This document shows positions 1-8,601 of a DNA stretch of 64,000 nucleotides, piece by piece. The first letter of the stretch is position 1, and every line of letters starts with the position of its first letter. This DNA comes from Nitrospirota bacterium (GTDB taxonomy: Bacteria; Nitrospirota; Nitrospiria; SBBL01; JAADHI01). Under the pieces are notes generated by a model. That model saw nothing but the letters and a program-made list of their open reading frames with translations. It made no database searches and was not told the DNA's origin. The position numbers were made by a program, and so were the translations under genes. The stretch is from the NCBI GenBank assembly GCA_029261195.1, contig JAJDBU010000025.1:40874-104873 (forward strand). The letters run 5' to 3'.

Positions 1-1499
1 AAAATACCAGATGCCTGTGACACTGCCACAGAAATACCTTTTGTAGATAAGGTGTTTAGGCCGTTGATCTTCGATAGTACCTCTGCCACAAGGGCATCGG
101 AATCGGCATAGGTCCCTGCCGCAAGGGTAATCGCAACACTCTCCCCGTCTATCGTAAGATTCAGTGTGTCGTTCGTCCCCGTTGTAATCGTCAACCCTGC
201 CGCTGCGCTGCCGACCGTTTTCCCCTGCGTTGCCAGAGTAGTGACTGATACCGCATAGCTGCCCGGCTTGGATTTGCTGGTGGCGCTGTTAAATTTCACC
301 AGGCTGTCGGAAGGTTTGCCCATGTCGGCAAAAAGGCCGGCGATGTCATTAAAGTTATTGTCAATCGCCGTCTGAAGTTTGCTCGAATCAAGGGCCAGCC
401 TGCCATCTTTTTGAAAGGCAACACCGATATCGGACAATTTTGTCAATGCACCGCCCAAGGACGAAATGGAACCCCCGACAGTCCGCCGTAGCCGGTTTTG
501 TATCAAATTTGTGGAGCTATCGCCCTGTAGTAGACCTGAAATTTTCGTTGTGGCATCGAAGGCGGTCAAATTATCCATGACCTTGTTGACCTCGTTATAG
601 GCGCTCACAAAGGCAGAGACAGACTGACTCACAGCTGCACTGTCTTTTGTAACCGTCAGGGTTGCCGGACTGCCGCTATTGGTTTTAAGCAAATTCAGGG
701 TGATCCCTTGAATGGCATCGGTGACGGTATTGCTTGACTTGTTGATAGAAATACCATCGACTTTAAATGCGGCATCCTGTGCGGTCACGGTCTGAGAGAG
801 GTTCTGAGTACCGGCCGGATCATGTGCGATCAGGTTTGACAATGCGGTATCGCCACTGACCGTAATCTTCATGCTGTTTTTCAGACCTGTATTGTCAGAG
901 CTTAAAGAGAGACGGTTCGGGCTAGCACTGCCATCATTCACAATAGAGGCAGTGATCCCGATTTTTGCTGTGTTGATCGCATCGCGAATGCCTGTCAGCG
1001 AGTTATTGCTGCTGTCGATGGTCACTGTTTTACTGCCGAAGGCGTTGCCGGTAAAGGTCGACCCAGTATATTTCCCTGTTCCCGAATCAAAGCTTCCGCC
1101 GCTGACCGTTCCGAAGTCGAAGGTAAGTGTGCCGTTTCCGATAGCGCTGGTCGTATTCAACTGGCCTACGGCGGCTAGTTTTTGGGCTTGTGCGAGCTGA
1201 GTCACTTCCAGGGAATAGCTCCCTGCATGTGCTGTCGATACGGCTGAGGCGGTGAAGATCGTTTTATCGGAGGGCGTTGCAACCAGACTCTGAAATTTCG
1301 AGAGGCTACTGAGACTCTTCACCGATGTCTGGAATGAAGAAACAGCCCCTTTCAGGCTGCCATAGGCGCTCAGCCTAGCCTGAAAGGCCGCCTCTTTTCC
1401 ATTCAATAAAGTTAAGGGCCGACTCTCAAACTCCATCAATGAGGTGATGATCCCATTAACGTCGAGGTTCGATCCGATTCCTGATGCAGCGAGTCCCAT
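1..1499 (-). CDS. fliD: Flagellar hook-associated protein 2 (filament cap), partial
   Basis: FliD caps the growing filament outside the cell and guides flagellin folding. The reading frame starts at the ATG at 1499 and stays open to the window edge, giving about 499 residues without the C-terminus. The start is typical of the family (MGLAASGIGSNLDVNGIITS, then LMEFESRPLTLLN and a heptad-rich stretch). The middle is long and low in complexity, with Ser/Thr/Ala/Gly-rich repeats resembling the flagellin IN modules (YADSDALVAEVLSKINGLN near the edge). This makes it longer than many FliD proteins of 450-480 residues. It lies downstream of flaG and flagellin on the same strand. Identification is firm; the true length is unknown. 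Confidence 0.93.
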   Translation of the reverse strand, partial: MGLAASGIGSNLDVNGIITSLMEFESRPLTLLNGKEAAFQARLSAYGSLKGAVSSFQTSVKSLSSLSKFQSLVATPSDKTIFTASAVSTAHAGSYSLEVTQLAQAQKLAAVGQLNTTSAIGNGTLTFDFGTVSGGSFDSGTGKYTGSTFTGNAFGSKTVTIDSSNNSLTGIRDAINTAKIGITASIVNDGSASPNRLSLSSDNTGLKNSMKITVSGDTALSNLIAHDPAGTQNLSQTVTAQDAAFKVDGISINKSSNTVTDAIQGITLNLLKTNSGSPATLTVTKDSAAVSQSVSAFVSAYNEVNKVMDNLTAFDATTKISGLLQGDSSTNLIQNRLRRTVGGSISSLGGALTKLSDIGVAFQKDGRLALDSSKLQTAIDNNFNDIAGLFADMGKPSDSLVKFNSATSKSKPGSYAVSVTTLATQGKTVGSAAAGLTITTGTNDTLNLTIDGESVAITLAAGTYADSDALVAEVLSKINGLNTLSTKGISVAVSQASGI

Positions 1500-1528
1500 A
1501 TGACCTCATTCTAATGATTTGTACATTT

Positions 1529-1583
1529 CCCTTCGACTTCGCTCAGTGAACCGGACCTCTGCCACCTGAGCGAAGTCGAAGGG
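1529..1583. repeat. Inverted repeat with 18-bp arms between fliD and flaG
   Basis: Perfect arms CCCTTCGACTTCGCTCAG (1529-1546) and its complement (1566-1583) enclose a 19-bp loop. There is a short T run just after the right arm, at 1596-1601, so on the plus strand it could look like a weak terminator, but all flanking genes are on the minus strand. It most resembles the dispersed palindromic intergenic elements common in many bacterial genomes. Confidence 0.7.
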
Positions 1584-1655
1584 ACGCTTCAGGCTTTTTT
1601 TACGCTTGAACCCTGAACTATTTCACTAACGTCGTATTAAGCAATTTCAATGCCC

Positions 1656-2033
1656 TTAGGCCAGAACGCTCAGGATCGCGCTCATTTGACTTTCTAAATT
1701 GCGTGCAAGTGAAAGCACTTCTTCAGTGGGGATCTGACGGACCACCTCATCGGTGTCTGTGTTAATCACCCTGATTACGGTACGATTTGATGCTTCATCC
1801 ACACTAAAATTCAGGCTACGCTGATAGCTCGTGGCAAATTCATTCAATTTTTTGACCGTCTGCTTAAGCGCTTCGCTGGTTACCGGAAGTGTTTCCCGTT
1901 GTTGCTCAACAGGTGGCATTTTTTGCCCTTCAAGCGACGAACCGGGCAAATTTTTCAGGCCTTCGTTCGGCGGTCTGGCAGCTGAACTGCTCACCACAGC
2001 AGTGGACTGAGGGATTGCATTGATCGGAGTCAT
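1656..2033 (-). CDS. flaG: FlaG family flagellar protein
   Basis: FlaG proteins are small flagellar proteins that affect filament length or assembly; their biochemical role is not settled. The 125-residue product has the family layout: a disordered Pro/Ser-rich N-terminal half and a conserved C-terminal core from about residue 65 (LNFSVDEASNRTVIRVINTD, then EVVRQIPTEEVLSLARNLE). It lies between flagellin and fliD on the same strand, the usual position. The start ATG is preceded by GGGAGGTAGAAA, a good ribosome binding site. Confidence 0.9.
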   Translation of the reverse strand: MTPINAIPQSTAVVSSSAARPPNEGLKNLPGSSLEGQKMPPVEQQRETLPVTSEALKQTVKKLNEFATSYQRSLNFSVDEASNRTVIRVINTDTDEVVRQIPTEEVLSLARNLESQMSAILSVLA

Positions 2034-2058
2034 TTTCTACCTCCCATTTCAATGAAAT

Positions 2059-2090
2059 GGCGCACGGGGGAGCTTGTCCCCCGGTGCGCC
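2059..2090 (-). terminator. Stem-loop downstream of flagellin
   Basis: GGCGCAC-GGGGGA / TCCCCC-GGTGCGCC form a strong GC-rich stem with a 5-nt loop, 33 bp after the flagellin stop codon. No U tract follows on the minus strand, so it is better seen as an attenuator or an mRNA 3'-end stabiliser than as a full intrinsic terminator. Partial read-through would make flaG and fliD less abundant than flagellin. Confidence 0.5.
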
Positions 2091-2122
2091 TTCATTCTTA
2101 CATTATCCTGAATGACTTTCCC

Positions 2123-3586
2123 TTACTGGAGAAGCGACAGGATGGACTGCGGCAAAGAATTAGCCTGTGACAACATCGCAATACCCGCCTGTTGCAGGAT
2201 CTGTCCACGCGTCAAAGCTGCCGTTTCTTTGGCAAAATCGGCGTCCTGAATCCGGCTTCTTGATGCCGAGAGATTTTCCGTACTCGTCTGAATGCTGGCA
2301 ACCGTGGATGAAAAACGGTTCTGAATCGCTCCCAGGCTCCCCCGGATACTGTTCACGGTCGACAAGGCCGCGTCAAGCACAGCAATCGCGCTTTGAGCCC
2401 CGGTATCTGTAGAGATATCCATACTCGATACGGACGAGAGCGTACTCGTATTGGTTCCGGCGGATGCGAAAACGTCCGCTCCCGCGTTCGCGGTGGTGAT
2501 CTGCCCCTGGGTACTGGAAAGCTTCACTGTACCGGCTTTGATTGAGGAGTCAACAACACCGCCACCCGTCACAGTCACACCGGAGAAAGCGACAGTTTTG
2601 GTGGTTCCGGCATGGGTAAAGTCCAATAGATCGATATCTCGCCCATCTGAGGTAGTCAGGGTGAGCGAGTCTTTTGCGGTACTGGAAGTGAAGCTCGCGG
2701 TAATTCCGGTGGCCCCGGTCACGCCATTGATTGCCGATAGCACTGTCGAGAGATCCCCGGTATTCGCTATTGTCGCCGCGACCGCAGAGCCATTGAGGGT
2801 CATGGTGATCGCACCCGTGGAAACCACGCCGCTCAGTGTCGCGGTGTTTGTTGCAGTGGCGGTGATGCCAATGCCACCTGCAGCCGTGTTGATGGCGCTG
2901 GCGATAGCATCAGCGCCTGCATCCGCCGCGTAAGAGATGGCAGTTGTCGTGCCACCATCAACCGTCGTGAGCGTCAGGTCGGCTTCGATAACAACGTTAT
3001 TTCCAGCGCTTACATCGGCTGCCGCTGCTGAGGTACTCCCGAGTATCGTTCCGTCCAAGGTCATATCATGGCTGCCAAGCGCCGTGGAACGGGCGTCGCT
3101 GATCTGAGAGATTGAGATGGTCTGATTGGCATCGGCTCCAACCTGGAATTTCTGGGTTGCAAAGGTCCCGTCCAGCAGGGTAATGCCGTTAAATGCCGTC
3201 TGGTCGCCGACACGGGTGATTTCCGCGACCAACTCCGTGACCTCTGCCTGTAGTGAGGCACGGTCCGAGGCGCTGTTCGTTGCGTTGGCTGACTGAACCG
3301 AAAGTTCACGAAGCCGCTGCAAGTTATTCACTGTTTCTTCCAAGGCTCCCTCTGCGGTCTGGGCGAGGGAGATGCCATCGTTGGCATTTCGGGCAGCCTG
3401 ATTCAAGCCCCGGATCTGAGAGGTAAAACGCGTGGCGATAGCTATTCCCGCCGCATCATCCCTCGCACTGTTCAGCCTCAAACCAGAGGATAGACGTTGC
3501 AGGGACTGCGCCAGAGCGCCGCCAGATTTATTGAGGTTTCTTTGTGCATTCAAAGATGGAAGGTTTACATTAATTGATAGTGCCAT
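2123..3586 (-). CDS. fliC: Flagellin
   Basis: Flagellin is the filament subunit, exported through the flagellar type III apparatus. The 487-residue product begins MALSINVNLPSLNAQRNLNK and has the conserved D0/D1 N-terminal helices to about residue 140. A variable middle follows with IN-type repeats (ITATATNTATLSG and ITASFTSSTAKDSLTLTTSD). The canonical C-terminal helices run from about residue 405 (SIRGSLGAIQNRFSSTVASI) and end LPQSILSLLQ. The ATG at 3586 was chosen over an upstream in-frame ATG at 3631 because GGAGGA lies 8-13 bases before it and the family N-terminus starts there. It has its own sigma-28 promoter. Only one flagellin is present in the window. Confidence 0.96.
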   Translation of the reverse strand: MALSINVNLPSLNAQRNLNKSGGALAQSLQRLSSGLRLNSARDDAAGIAIATRFTSQIRGLNQAARNANDGISLAQTAEGALEETVNNLQRLRELSVQSANATNSASDRASLQAEVTELVAEITRVGDQTAFNGITLLDGTFATQKFQVGADANQTISISQISDARSTALGSHDMTLDGTILGSTSAAAADVSAGNNVVIEADLTLTTVDGGTTTAISYAADAGADAIASAINTAAGGIGITATATNTATLSGVVSTGAITMTLNGSAVAATIANTGDLSTVLSAINGVTGATGITASFTSSTAKDSLTLTTSDGRDIDLLDFTHAGTTKTVAFSGVTVTGGGVVDSSIKAGTVKLSSTQGQITTANAGADVFASAGTNTSTLSSVSSMDISTDTGAQSAIAVLDAALSTVNSIRGSLGAIQNRFSSTVASIQTSTENLSASRSRIQDADFAKETAALTRGQILQQAGIAMLSQANSLPQSILSLLQ

Positions 3587-3595
3587 GATTCTTTT

Positions 3596-3625
3596 CCTCC
3601 GTGATGTAGGTTTAGAGCATCCGTG
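3596..3625 (-). promoter_or_regulatory. Two probable CsrA sites, one overlapping the flagellin Shine-Dalgarno
   Basis: The flagellin leader holds CACGGAGG (3596-3603), which includes the Shine-Dalgarno, and CACGGATG (3618-3625), 14 bases upstream. Both fit the core of the CsrA consensus (ACANGGANGU). The flgM operon in this window encodes CsrA and its antagonist FliW, and CsrA is known in Bacillus to block flagellin translation in this way. Binding here is inferred from motif and context. Confidence 0.55.
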
Positions 3626-3627
3626 CC

Positions 3628-3667
3628 CCATTGTTGTGAGCGCTTTGTTCGCTCATGCTTACAATGG
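3628..3667 (-). promoter_or_regulatory. Hairpin in the flagellin 5' untranslated region
   Basis: On the minus strand, CCATTGT pairs with ACAATGG and, inside that, TGAGCG pairs with CGCTCA around a 7-base loop (AACAAAG); unpaired bases lie between the two stems. The structure lies between the sigma-28 promoter and the two GGA motifs. It could stabilise the abundant flagellin mRNA or present the CsrA sites. Confidence 0.55.
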
Positions 3668-3669
3668 TC

Positions 3670-3696
3670 TTATCGGAGGATCTTGAAAAAACTTTA
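3670..3696 (-). promoter_or_regulatory. Sigma-28 (FliA) promoter of flagellin
   Basis: TAAAGTTT, 11 bases, then TCCGATAA. This matches the flagellar sigma-28 consensus TAAAGTTT-N11-GCCGATAA in 15 of 16 positions with exact spacing. It lies about 85 bp before the flagellin start codon. Confidence 0.88.
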
Positions 3697-3783
3697 GGGC
3701 TTGGAAAAAAAGAGTTGAAAAAAATTGAGGCAAAGCGGGTGGAGGGGCAATACAATTTTCGACAATGACAAGGGTCTGAGGGC

Positions 3784-4176
3784 TTATTCCTCCAGCAAAC
3801 CCTTCACATTCTTGACCAATTCATCCAGGTCGAAGGGTTTATAGATCACGGTGTCGGCCTGACTGAATGCTTCGAACATACCTTCGCGTTCCGGATCTTT
3901 GTCGAGCTTGCGGGCGGTCACGATGATCACCGGTGTAGGTTTGATCCTGCCCGAGACGACATCTTCCTTGATCATTTTAGAAACGCGATAGCCATTTTCT
4001 TTCGGCATCATCACATCCAGGACGACAAGGTCGGGCTGAATCGCCCGGACCGCACCCAAGGCCTCCCATCCGTTTATCGCAGTACTTACTTCGTAGCCTT
4101 CCTGCTCTAGCTGGAATTGGCTTGTGAGCAGAATATCCGGTTCATCATCCACAATGAGAATTGTTTTCCTGGTCAT
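3784..4176 (-). CDS. Stand-alone receiver-domain response regulator
   Basis: A single REC domain of 130 residues with no output domain. The acidic pocket (VDDEPD, residues 9-14), phospho-acceptor Asp54 (LVVLDVMMPKENG), conserved Thr (IIVTAR) and Lys (VIYKPF) are all visible. Its ATG overlaps the stop of the upstream hybrid kinase gene (ATGA), so the two are probably translationally coupled and this protein is a likely phosphotransfer partner of that kinase. It may signal by protein-protein contact, as CheY-like proteins do; the target is unknown. Confidence 0.9.
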   Translation of the reverse strand: MTRKTILIVDDEPDILLTSQFQLEQEGYEVSTAINGWEALGAVRAIQPDLVVLDVMMPKENGYRVSKMIKEDVVSGRIKPTPVIIVTARKLDKDPEREGMFEAFSQADTVIYKPFDLDELVKNVKGLLEE

Positions 4177-6110
4177 TTCTCCCCCGCTTTTAGTTGACTT
4201 GATGAAATTGATGTAGCGCTGAAAATAAGCGCCTTTCCTGTCTCCCCTTCTGCCGGATAGACAACCGGTCCCATGATGTCGGGAAGCCCCTGTTTAGCAA
4301 AGACCTCATGACGAGACAAGCGTTGTGCTAATCGTTCAACAACCCGCATCGCAGAGCCTTTGTGGGTATCGGGCAGGAGACAAAGGACACGACTGAACAA
4401 AGGTTGAGCAATAATCAAGTCGGCATCTTCCCGAAGGATTTCTCTGATGCAATCGCCAGTTTGATTTATCACCGCCCGCTCTGATGAAGCCTCGTGATCG
4501 TATTTTTCCGGCTGAAGCGCCACGACGATCAATGAAAAAACTGAGTCTCTCGGGAAAGCACGAATGATCTTTTCTAACAAAGCCATTTCAATCGCCTGTT
4601 TTGAAAAAACGGGAAGGGTGAAAAAAAACCGGCAGCCCTCTCCGATTTCGCTCTGTACTCCCATGTCCCCCCCTTGTATCATCACCAGTTCCCTGGCAAT
4701 TGCCAGTCCCAGGCCTGTCCCTTGAATCGTCTGCCCGAGGGAATCCCCCACCTGATAAAACCGCTCAAAGACACGCTCTTGATCTTCCGGAGAAAGTCCG
4801 GGTCCCGTATCGCTTACACAGATCTTGACCCATCCGGTCTCTTCATTGACGGAAAGACTAACCCGGCCTCCCCTGGGAGTAAATTTAAAGGCATTACTCA
4901 GCAGATTACAGAGCACTTGCTCTACCCGGTCCGCATCGGCATAAACCGCAGGAAGCTTCTGCCCTGCATCTGTCTCAAACTGAAGGCTTTTTTCCATTGC
5001 CTGATCCTGAAAAAGCGTAGTGACCTGCCCAATCAATTTGCTGAGCTTAAGCTCCGAGGGTCTATTTTCCACTTTGCCCGCTTCCAATTTTGATAAATCA
5101 AGCACATCATTTAATAGTGCCGCCAGACGGTCGATATTCCTGGAGGCCATTTTTAGAAAACGGTCCTGTGTCTCATTGAGGGGGCCTGCTTTTCCCCCCG
5201 CTAAAATTGCGATGGCATTTTTTATTGAGGTGAGGGGCGTCCTGAGTTCGTGAGAGACATTCGAGACAAAATCAGATTTCATGAGATCCACTTTTTTCAG
5301 GGCTTCATTTCCTTTTTTCAGGGTCTCTTCCGCCTCTTTCTGACGGTTAATATCCGTCAGAAAAGCAAAAATCTGAAGGACTTTTCCCGAGCGACTCCGA
5401 ATGCTTGTGGCGTTGAAAAGGGTGTGAAGGGATTTCCCGTCCTTTGCCTTCAGTACCGTTTCAAATACCTTATGACTCTCTGATAAAACACTGTTCATCG
5501 CACCCTTAAAAGGGATTTTCCGCTTCTTTTCGATGAGTTCATCGGGCTTCAGCCTCAGAATTTCTTCCCGGCTGTATCCCAGCATCCTACAAAGAGAGGC
5601 ATTCAGATCAATTGTCTTTAAGTCGGGATCGAAGGCCCAGTATCCTTCCGTCGTTGTATCGATAATCGTCCGGTACTTTTCTTCACTTCTCTTGAGGGCT
5701 TTTTCAGTTTCCTTTCGGCGGACTTCAGTTTGATACAGCTCCAGTGCATGACTCATCGTTTTAAAAACGATTTCAGGAGAAAGCTTTCTTTTTTGAAGAT
5801 AATCGCTGGCGCCTTCCTTCATCGCAGCGACGGCAATGCCTTCATCCCCCTGTCCCGTCAGCAGAATCATGGGACATTTGAATCCGCGCGCTCGCATTGT
5901 TCGCATCACCTCAAGACCCGTATATTCACCCAAGTGATAATCGAGGAACCAGAGGTCGTAGACCTGTTTCTCCGCCAGTGACTCCACTTCCGAAAGGGTC
6001 TGTGCGTGGTCGATGACCAGCGTCGCCTCCGGAAATCCTTTTTTGATACAACGTCGGGTCAAGAAAGCATCATCCGGATCGTCGTCTACAATGAGACACT
6101 TGATTTCCAT
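4173..6110 (-). CDS. REC-PAS-histidine kinase with a C-terminal GGDEF-like remnant
   Basis: A soluble 645-residue kinase with no membrane segment. An N-terminal receiver domain (about 1-125, phospho-acceptor Asp57 in LWFLDYHLGEYTG) is followed by a PAS domain (about 140-262). Next come a HisKA domain with His287 (VSNVSHELRTPLTSIK) and a HATPase_c domain (about 390-505) with N, G1 and G2 boxes (NLLSNAFKFTP, DTGPGL, GTGLGLAIA). The last 130 residues (from about 515) are not part of a standard kinase and look like a degenerate diguanylate-cyclase fold without GGDEF. The stop overlaps the start of the receiver gene at 4176, and only one base separates it from the upstream kinase gene. Confidence 0.88.
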   Translation of the reverse strand: MEIKCLIVDDDPDDAFLTRRCIKKGFPEATLVIDHAQTLSEVESLAEKQVYDLWFLDYHLGEYTGLEVMRTMRARGFKCPMILLTGQGDEGIAVAAMKEGASDYLQKRKLSPEIVFKTMSHALELYQTEVRRKETEKALKRSEEKYRTIIDTTTEGYWAFDPDLKTIDLNASLCRMLGYSREEILRLKPDELIEKKRKIPFKGAMNSVLSESHKVFETVLKAKDGKSLHTLFNATSIRSRSGKVLQIFAFLTDINRQKEAEETLKKGNEALKKVDLMKSDFVSNVSHELRTPLTSIKNAIAILAGGKAGPLNETQDRFLKMASRNIDRLAALLNDVLDLSKLEAGKVENRPSELKLSKLIGQVTTLFQDQAMEKSLQFETDAGQKLPAVYADADRVEQVLCNLLSNAFKFTPRGGRVSLSVNEETGWVKICVSDTGPGLSPEDQERVFERFYQVGDSLGQTIQGTGLGLAIARELVMIQGGDMGVQSEIGEGCRFFFTLPVFSKQAIEMALLEKIIRAFPRDSVFSLIVVALQPEKYDHEASSERAVINQTGDCIREILREDADLIIAQPLFSRVLCLLPDTHKGSAMRVVERLAQRLSRHEVFAKQGLPDIMGPVVYPAEGETGKALIFSATSISSSQLKAGEK

Positions 6111-6111
6111 T

Positions 6112-8007
6112 TTAGCCCTCTAAAGAATGCATAATTTTCTGCGGCTTTTTCCGGGATGGATGACGCGGCAGCTTGACGATAAATGTGGCGCCCTGTCCGG
6201 GAGAGGATTGCGCCGTCATCTCCCCTTCGTGCCGTCGGACAATCTTTTCACAGATGGCAAGCCCGATACCGCTTCCCTCATAGTCCTTCCGTCCGTGTAG
6301 TCTTTGGAAGGGTTTAAAGATACGATCCAGATACTTTTCGTCAAACCCGATGCCATTGTCCTTCACCCGAATCTCGACATTCCCGTTTTTGCCCGGTACA
6401 TTTTCTACCGAGATCTCAGGGGCCTGATTTTTTTGACGGTATTTCAGCCCGTTTCCGATCAAATTCTGAATCAAATGGTACATTTGCGTCCGATCTGCCT
6501 CGATTGTCGGCAAGTCTCCTATTTCGACATGCCCGTTTGACCGGGAGATCAAGTCATCAATGTCATCAATGACTTCCTCGGCAACCTTTTTTAAATCGGT
6601 GGATTGAAAGGATTTTGCCTTTGTCGTCACTCGTGAAAGAGAAAGCAGGTCGTCGATCAGTCTTTTCATCCGGTCTGAAGAGTGTTGTATGCGATCCAGA
6701 AAGCCAAGTCCCTCTCCATCCAGTGATCCGCTGTAATCTTCTTTCAGGATACTTGAAAAAGAACGCATCTTTCGTAAGGGTTCCTGAAGATCATGAGAAG
6801 CGATGGAGGTAAACTGTTCCAGGTCTTCATTCGATCGCGCCAGCTCATCCGCCCGTTTTTCCAGCTTAAGATTCAGGACCTTTAAATCGCCCACCATTTG
6901 ATCAAAAGCCCTGGAGAGTTGACCGACCTCATCCTTTGCATCGGTTCCGACCTTAAAGCTGAGGTCGCCGTTTCCAAGGGTCTCCACCCCCTGCTGCAAA
7001 ACGCGAATCGGTCTGGCGATTGATCGGGCGGTTGCGCGGGCAACGAAGACCACTAAAAGGAGCGTCATCAAAGCGATTCCCAGAGTCAGCCTCCGCAAAT
7101 CATCAACCGAGGCAAAGGCCTCCTTGATATCAATTTTTGCCACCATGCCCCAATTCATCGAAGGGATGGCTCGCCAGACCGCAATGATCTCTTCCCCCCG
7201 ATAGTCGATGGACCGGCCGGAGCCGTTCTGTCCTTCGACCGCCTTCTGGATGGGAATGGCCGTTTGACTTCCGATCGTGACCCTTCTCTTCAGTGCAGCA
7301 TTTTGATCGTGACGAAGGGGATTCAAGAACAGGGCCTCATGCCCCACCCTAAGACCCACCAATGTTTCTCCTGTCTGACCCAAACCGGTGGTCTCCTGGA
7401 TAAAGCGGTAGATCGAGTCCATCGCAACTTCAAGGGCAATCATTCCGATGAGGCTGCCATCAAAATCATGAACGGGCGCTGTGACGAACATGCCAAAACG
7501 GTTCCCGTCAACCTTGTTGATAAAGATATCACTGAAGTAAATCCCCTTCTGCCCCTCTTCAAAGGTCTTATTATCCGGGTCAGGGAGCATGTTTCCCACA
7601 TCAGCCGCCCGGTGTTGTTCATTCGTCACATAAACGATCCGACCCTCAGGGGAAACCAGCAGCACATCCAGATAGCCATTCACCTTTTGAAAGGTTTGCA
7701 ACTGGCCGTCCAGCATCTGCTTCGCCGAAATGTAATCAGGATGCGTCCGATGGTCTGCAAAGCGGGTCAGGACAGGGAGATTGGTCTTGATATTAAAATC
7801 GTCCTGCGCCGTTTTAATGTCGCCCGCCCGCTCATGAAAAAAGGCCTCAATCTTGTTGACCTTAAGGTCGGCAATGGACTCCAGGGAAGAAATTTGCGCC
7901 TGTTCCAAGGCCTTCCTGGCGCTCGAAAAGGGGATGAACCCGATCATAAAAATCGGGATGAGCGAAACCGCCAAAAAGCCAATCAGCAACCTTTGTTTGA
8001 TGGTCAT
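6112..8007 (-). CDS. Membrane sensor histidine kinase (Cache-HAMP-HisKA-HATPase)
   Basis: A 631-residue sensor kinase. A membrane segment at about 7-26 and another at about 306-326 bracket a periplasmic region of some 270 residues with dCache features (DVLLVSPEGRIVYVTN, GLIGMIALEV-like strands), so it probably senses a small molecule. A HAMP domain (about 327-380) connects to a phytochrome-type HisKA with His405 (IASHDLQEPLRKM) and a HATPase_c domain (NLIGNGLKY, DNGIGFD, GSGIGLAI). Kinases with the HDLQEPLR box are commonly paired with Rcp1-type receivers, and such a gene lies 12 bp upstream (8020-8475), in the same operon. Confidence 0.9.
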   Translation of the reverse strand: MTIKQRLLIGFLAVSLIPIFMIGFIPFSSARKALEQAQISSLESIADLKVNKIEAFFHERAGDIKTAQDDFNIKTNLPVLTRFADHRTHPDYISAKQMLDGQLQTFQKVNGYLDVLLVSPEGRIVYVTNEQHRAADVGNMLPDPDNKTFEEGQKGIYFSDIFINKVDGNRFGMFVTAPVHDFDGSLIGMIALEVAMDSIYRFIQETTGLGQTGETLVGLRVGHEALFLNPLRHDQNAALKRRVTIGSQTAIPIQKAVEGQNGSGRSIDYRGEEIIAVWRAIPSMNWGMVAKIDIKEAFASVDDLRRLTLGIALMTLLLVVFVARATARSIARPIRVLQQGVETLGNGDLSFKVGTDAKDEVGQLSRAFDQMVGDLKVLNLKLEKRADELARSNEDLEQFTSIASHDLQEPLRKMRSFSSILKEDYSGSLDGEGLGFLDRIQHSSDRMKRLIDDLLSLSRVTTKAKSFQSTDLKKVAEEVIDDIDDLISRSNGHVEIGDLPTIEADRTQMYHLIQNLIGNGLKYRQKNQAPEISVENVPGKNGNVEIRVKDNGIGFDEKYLDRIFKPFQRLHGRKDYEGSGIGLAICEKIVRRHEGEMTAQSSPGQGATFIVKLPRHPSRKKPQKIMHSLEG

Positions 8008-8019
8008 GATTTGTATATC

Positions 8020-8475
8020 CTAATAGCCATTGGAATAGATCACGGTTCTCCAGAAATAGTTCAGTCCCTCAACGACCTCAAGAAAGTCGTTAAATTCGAC
8101 CGGTTTTGCAAGATAGGCGCAGGCGCCATTGTTGTAACATTTCACGACATCTTCCTCGTTTTTAGAGGAGGTCAGTACCATCACCCGCAAACGCTTTAAG
8201 TCCGGATGTGCGTCAAGTTGTTCCAATACCTCCAGCCCGTTCATTTTGGGCATGTTGATATCCAGTAGCAGCAGGTGCGGCGTCGGATACTTTTCTACAT
8301 CCTGGTAAGGCTCTCTTCTGAGAAGATAGTCGAGCGTCTCTTCCCCGTCCCGAACCACAAAGACCTCATTTTCCAGTCTTGATTTTTTAAAGGCCCTCAA
8401 GGCGATGGCGATATCATCCTCATCATCCTCGGCCAAAAGAATTTTGATGGCTTCGTCTTTGATTGTTTTGATCAT
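8020..8475 (-). CDS. Rcp1-type response regulator
   Basis: A single receiver domain of 151 residues of the type found beside phytochrome-like kinases. Visible are the acidic residues (LLAEDDEDD, about 14-22), the phospho-acceptor Asp in LLLLDINMPKMNGLEVLEQL, the Ser/Thr switch (VLTSSKNEEDV) and Lys in YLAKPVEF. The insertion after strand 2 (YLLRREPYQDVEKYPTPHLL) is typical of this subgroup. It precedes the Cache-HAMP kinase by 12 bp and is probably its substrate. No output domain. Confidence 0.9.
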   Translation of the reverse strand: MIKTIKDEAIKILLAEDDEDDIAIALRAFKKSRLENEVFVVRDGEETLDYLLRREPYQDVEKYPTPHLLLLDINMPKMNGLEVLEQLDAHPDLKRLRVMVLTSSKNEEDVVKCYNNGACAYLAKPVEFNDFLEVVEGLNYFWRTVIYSNGY

Positions 8476-8510
8476 TCTTCTCTCCTTAATAATTTAAAAC
8501 CAAGGGTCCT

Positions 8511-8586
8511 GTAGGGGCGACCCTATGTGGTCGCCCAATCTTTTGTCTTGTCCCATAACAGGGCGACCACATAGGGTCGCCCCTAC
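8511..8586. repeat. Palindromic intergenic element with 26-bp perfect arms
   Basis: Arms 8511-8536 and 8561-8586 are exact complements (outer end GTAGGGGCGACC, inner end GGTCGCCC) around a 24-bp loop. A close relative lies at 19731-19804. This GTAGGGGCGA type of palindrome is a dispersed element in many genomes. Transcribed from the minus strand it would form a very stable hairpin between two signalling genes and might set a processing or attenuation point. Confidence 0.8.
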
Positions 8587-8601
8587 GATGTTAAAAATAC
8601 C

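Noticed and set aside
3587..3631. Upstream in-frame start for flagellin
   Set aside because: Would place 15 non-conserved residues before the canonical flagellin N-terminus, and the ribosome site lies downstream of it.
7264..8199. 311-codon plus-strand frame
   Set aside because: It is antisense to the Cache-HAMP kinase, whose domains are clear, and it resembles no family; a shadow frame of GC-biased coding.
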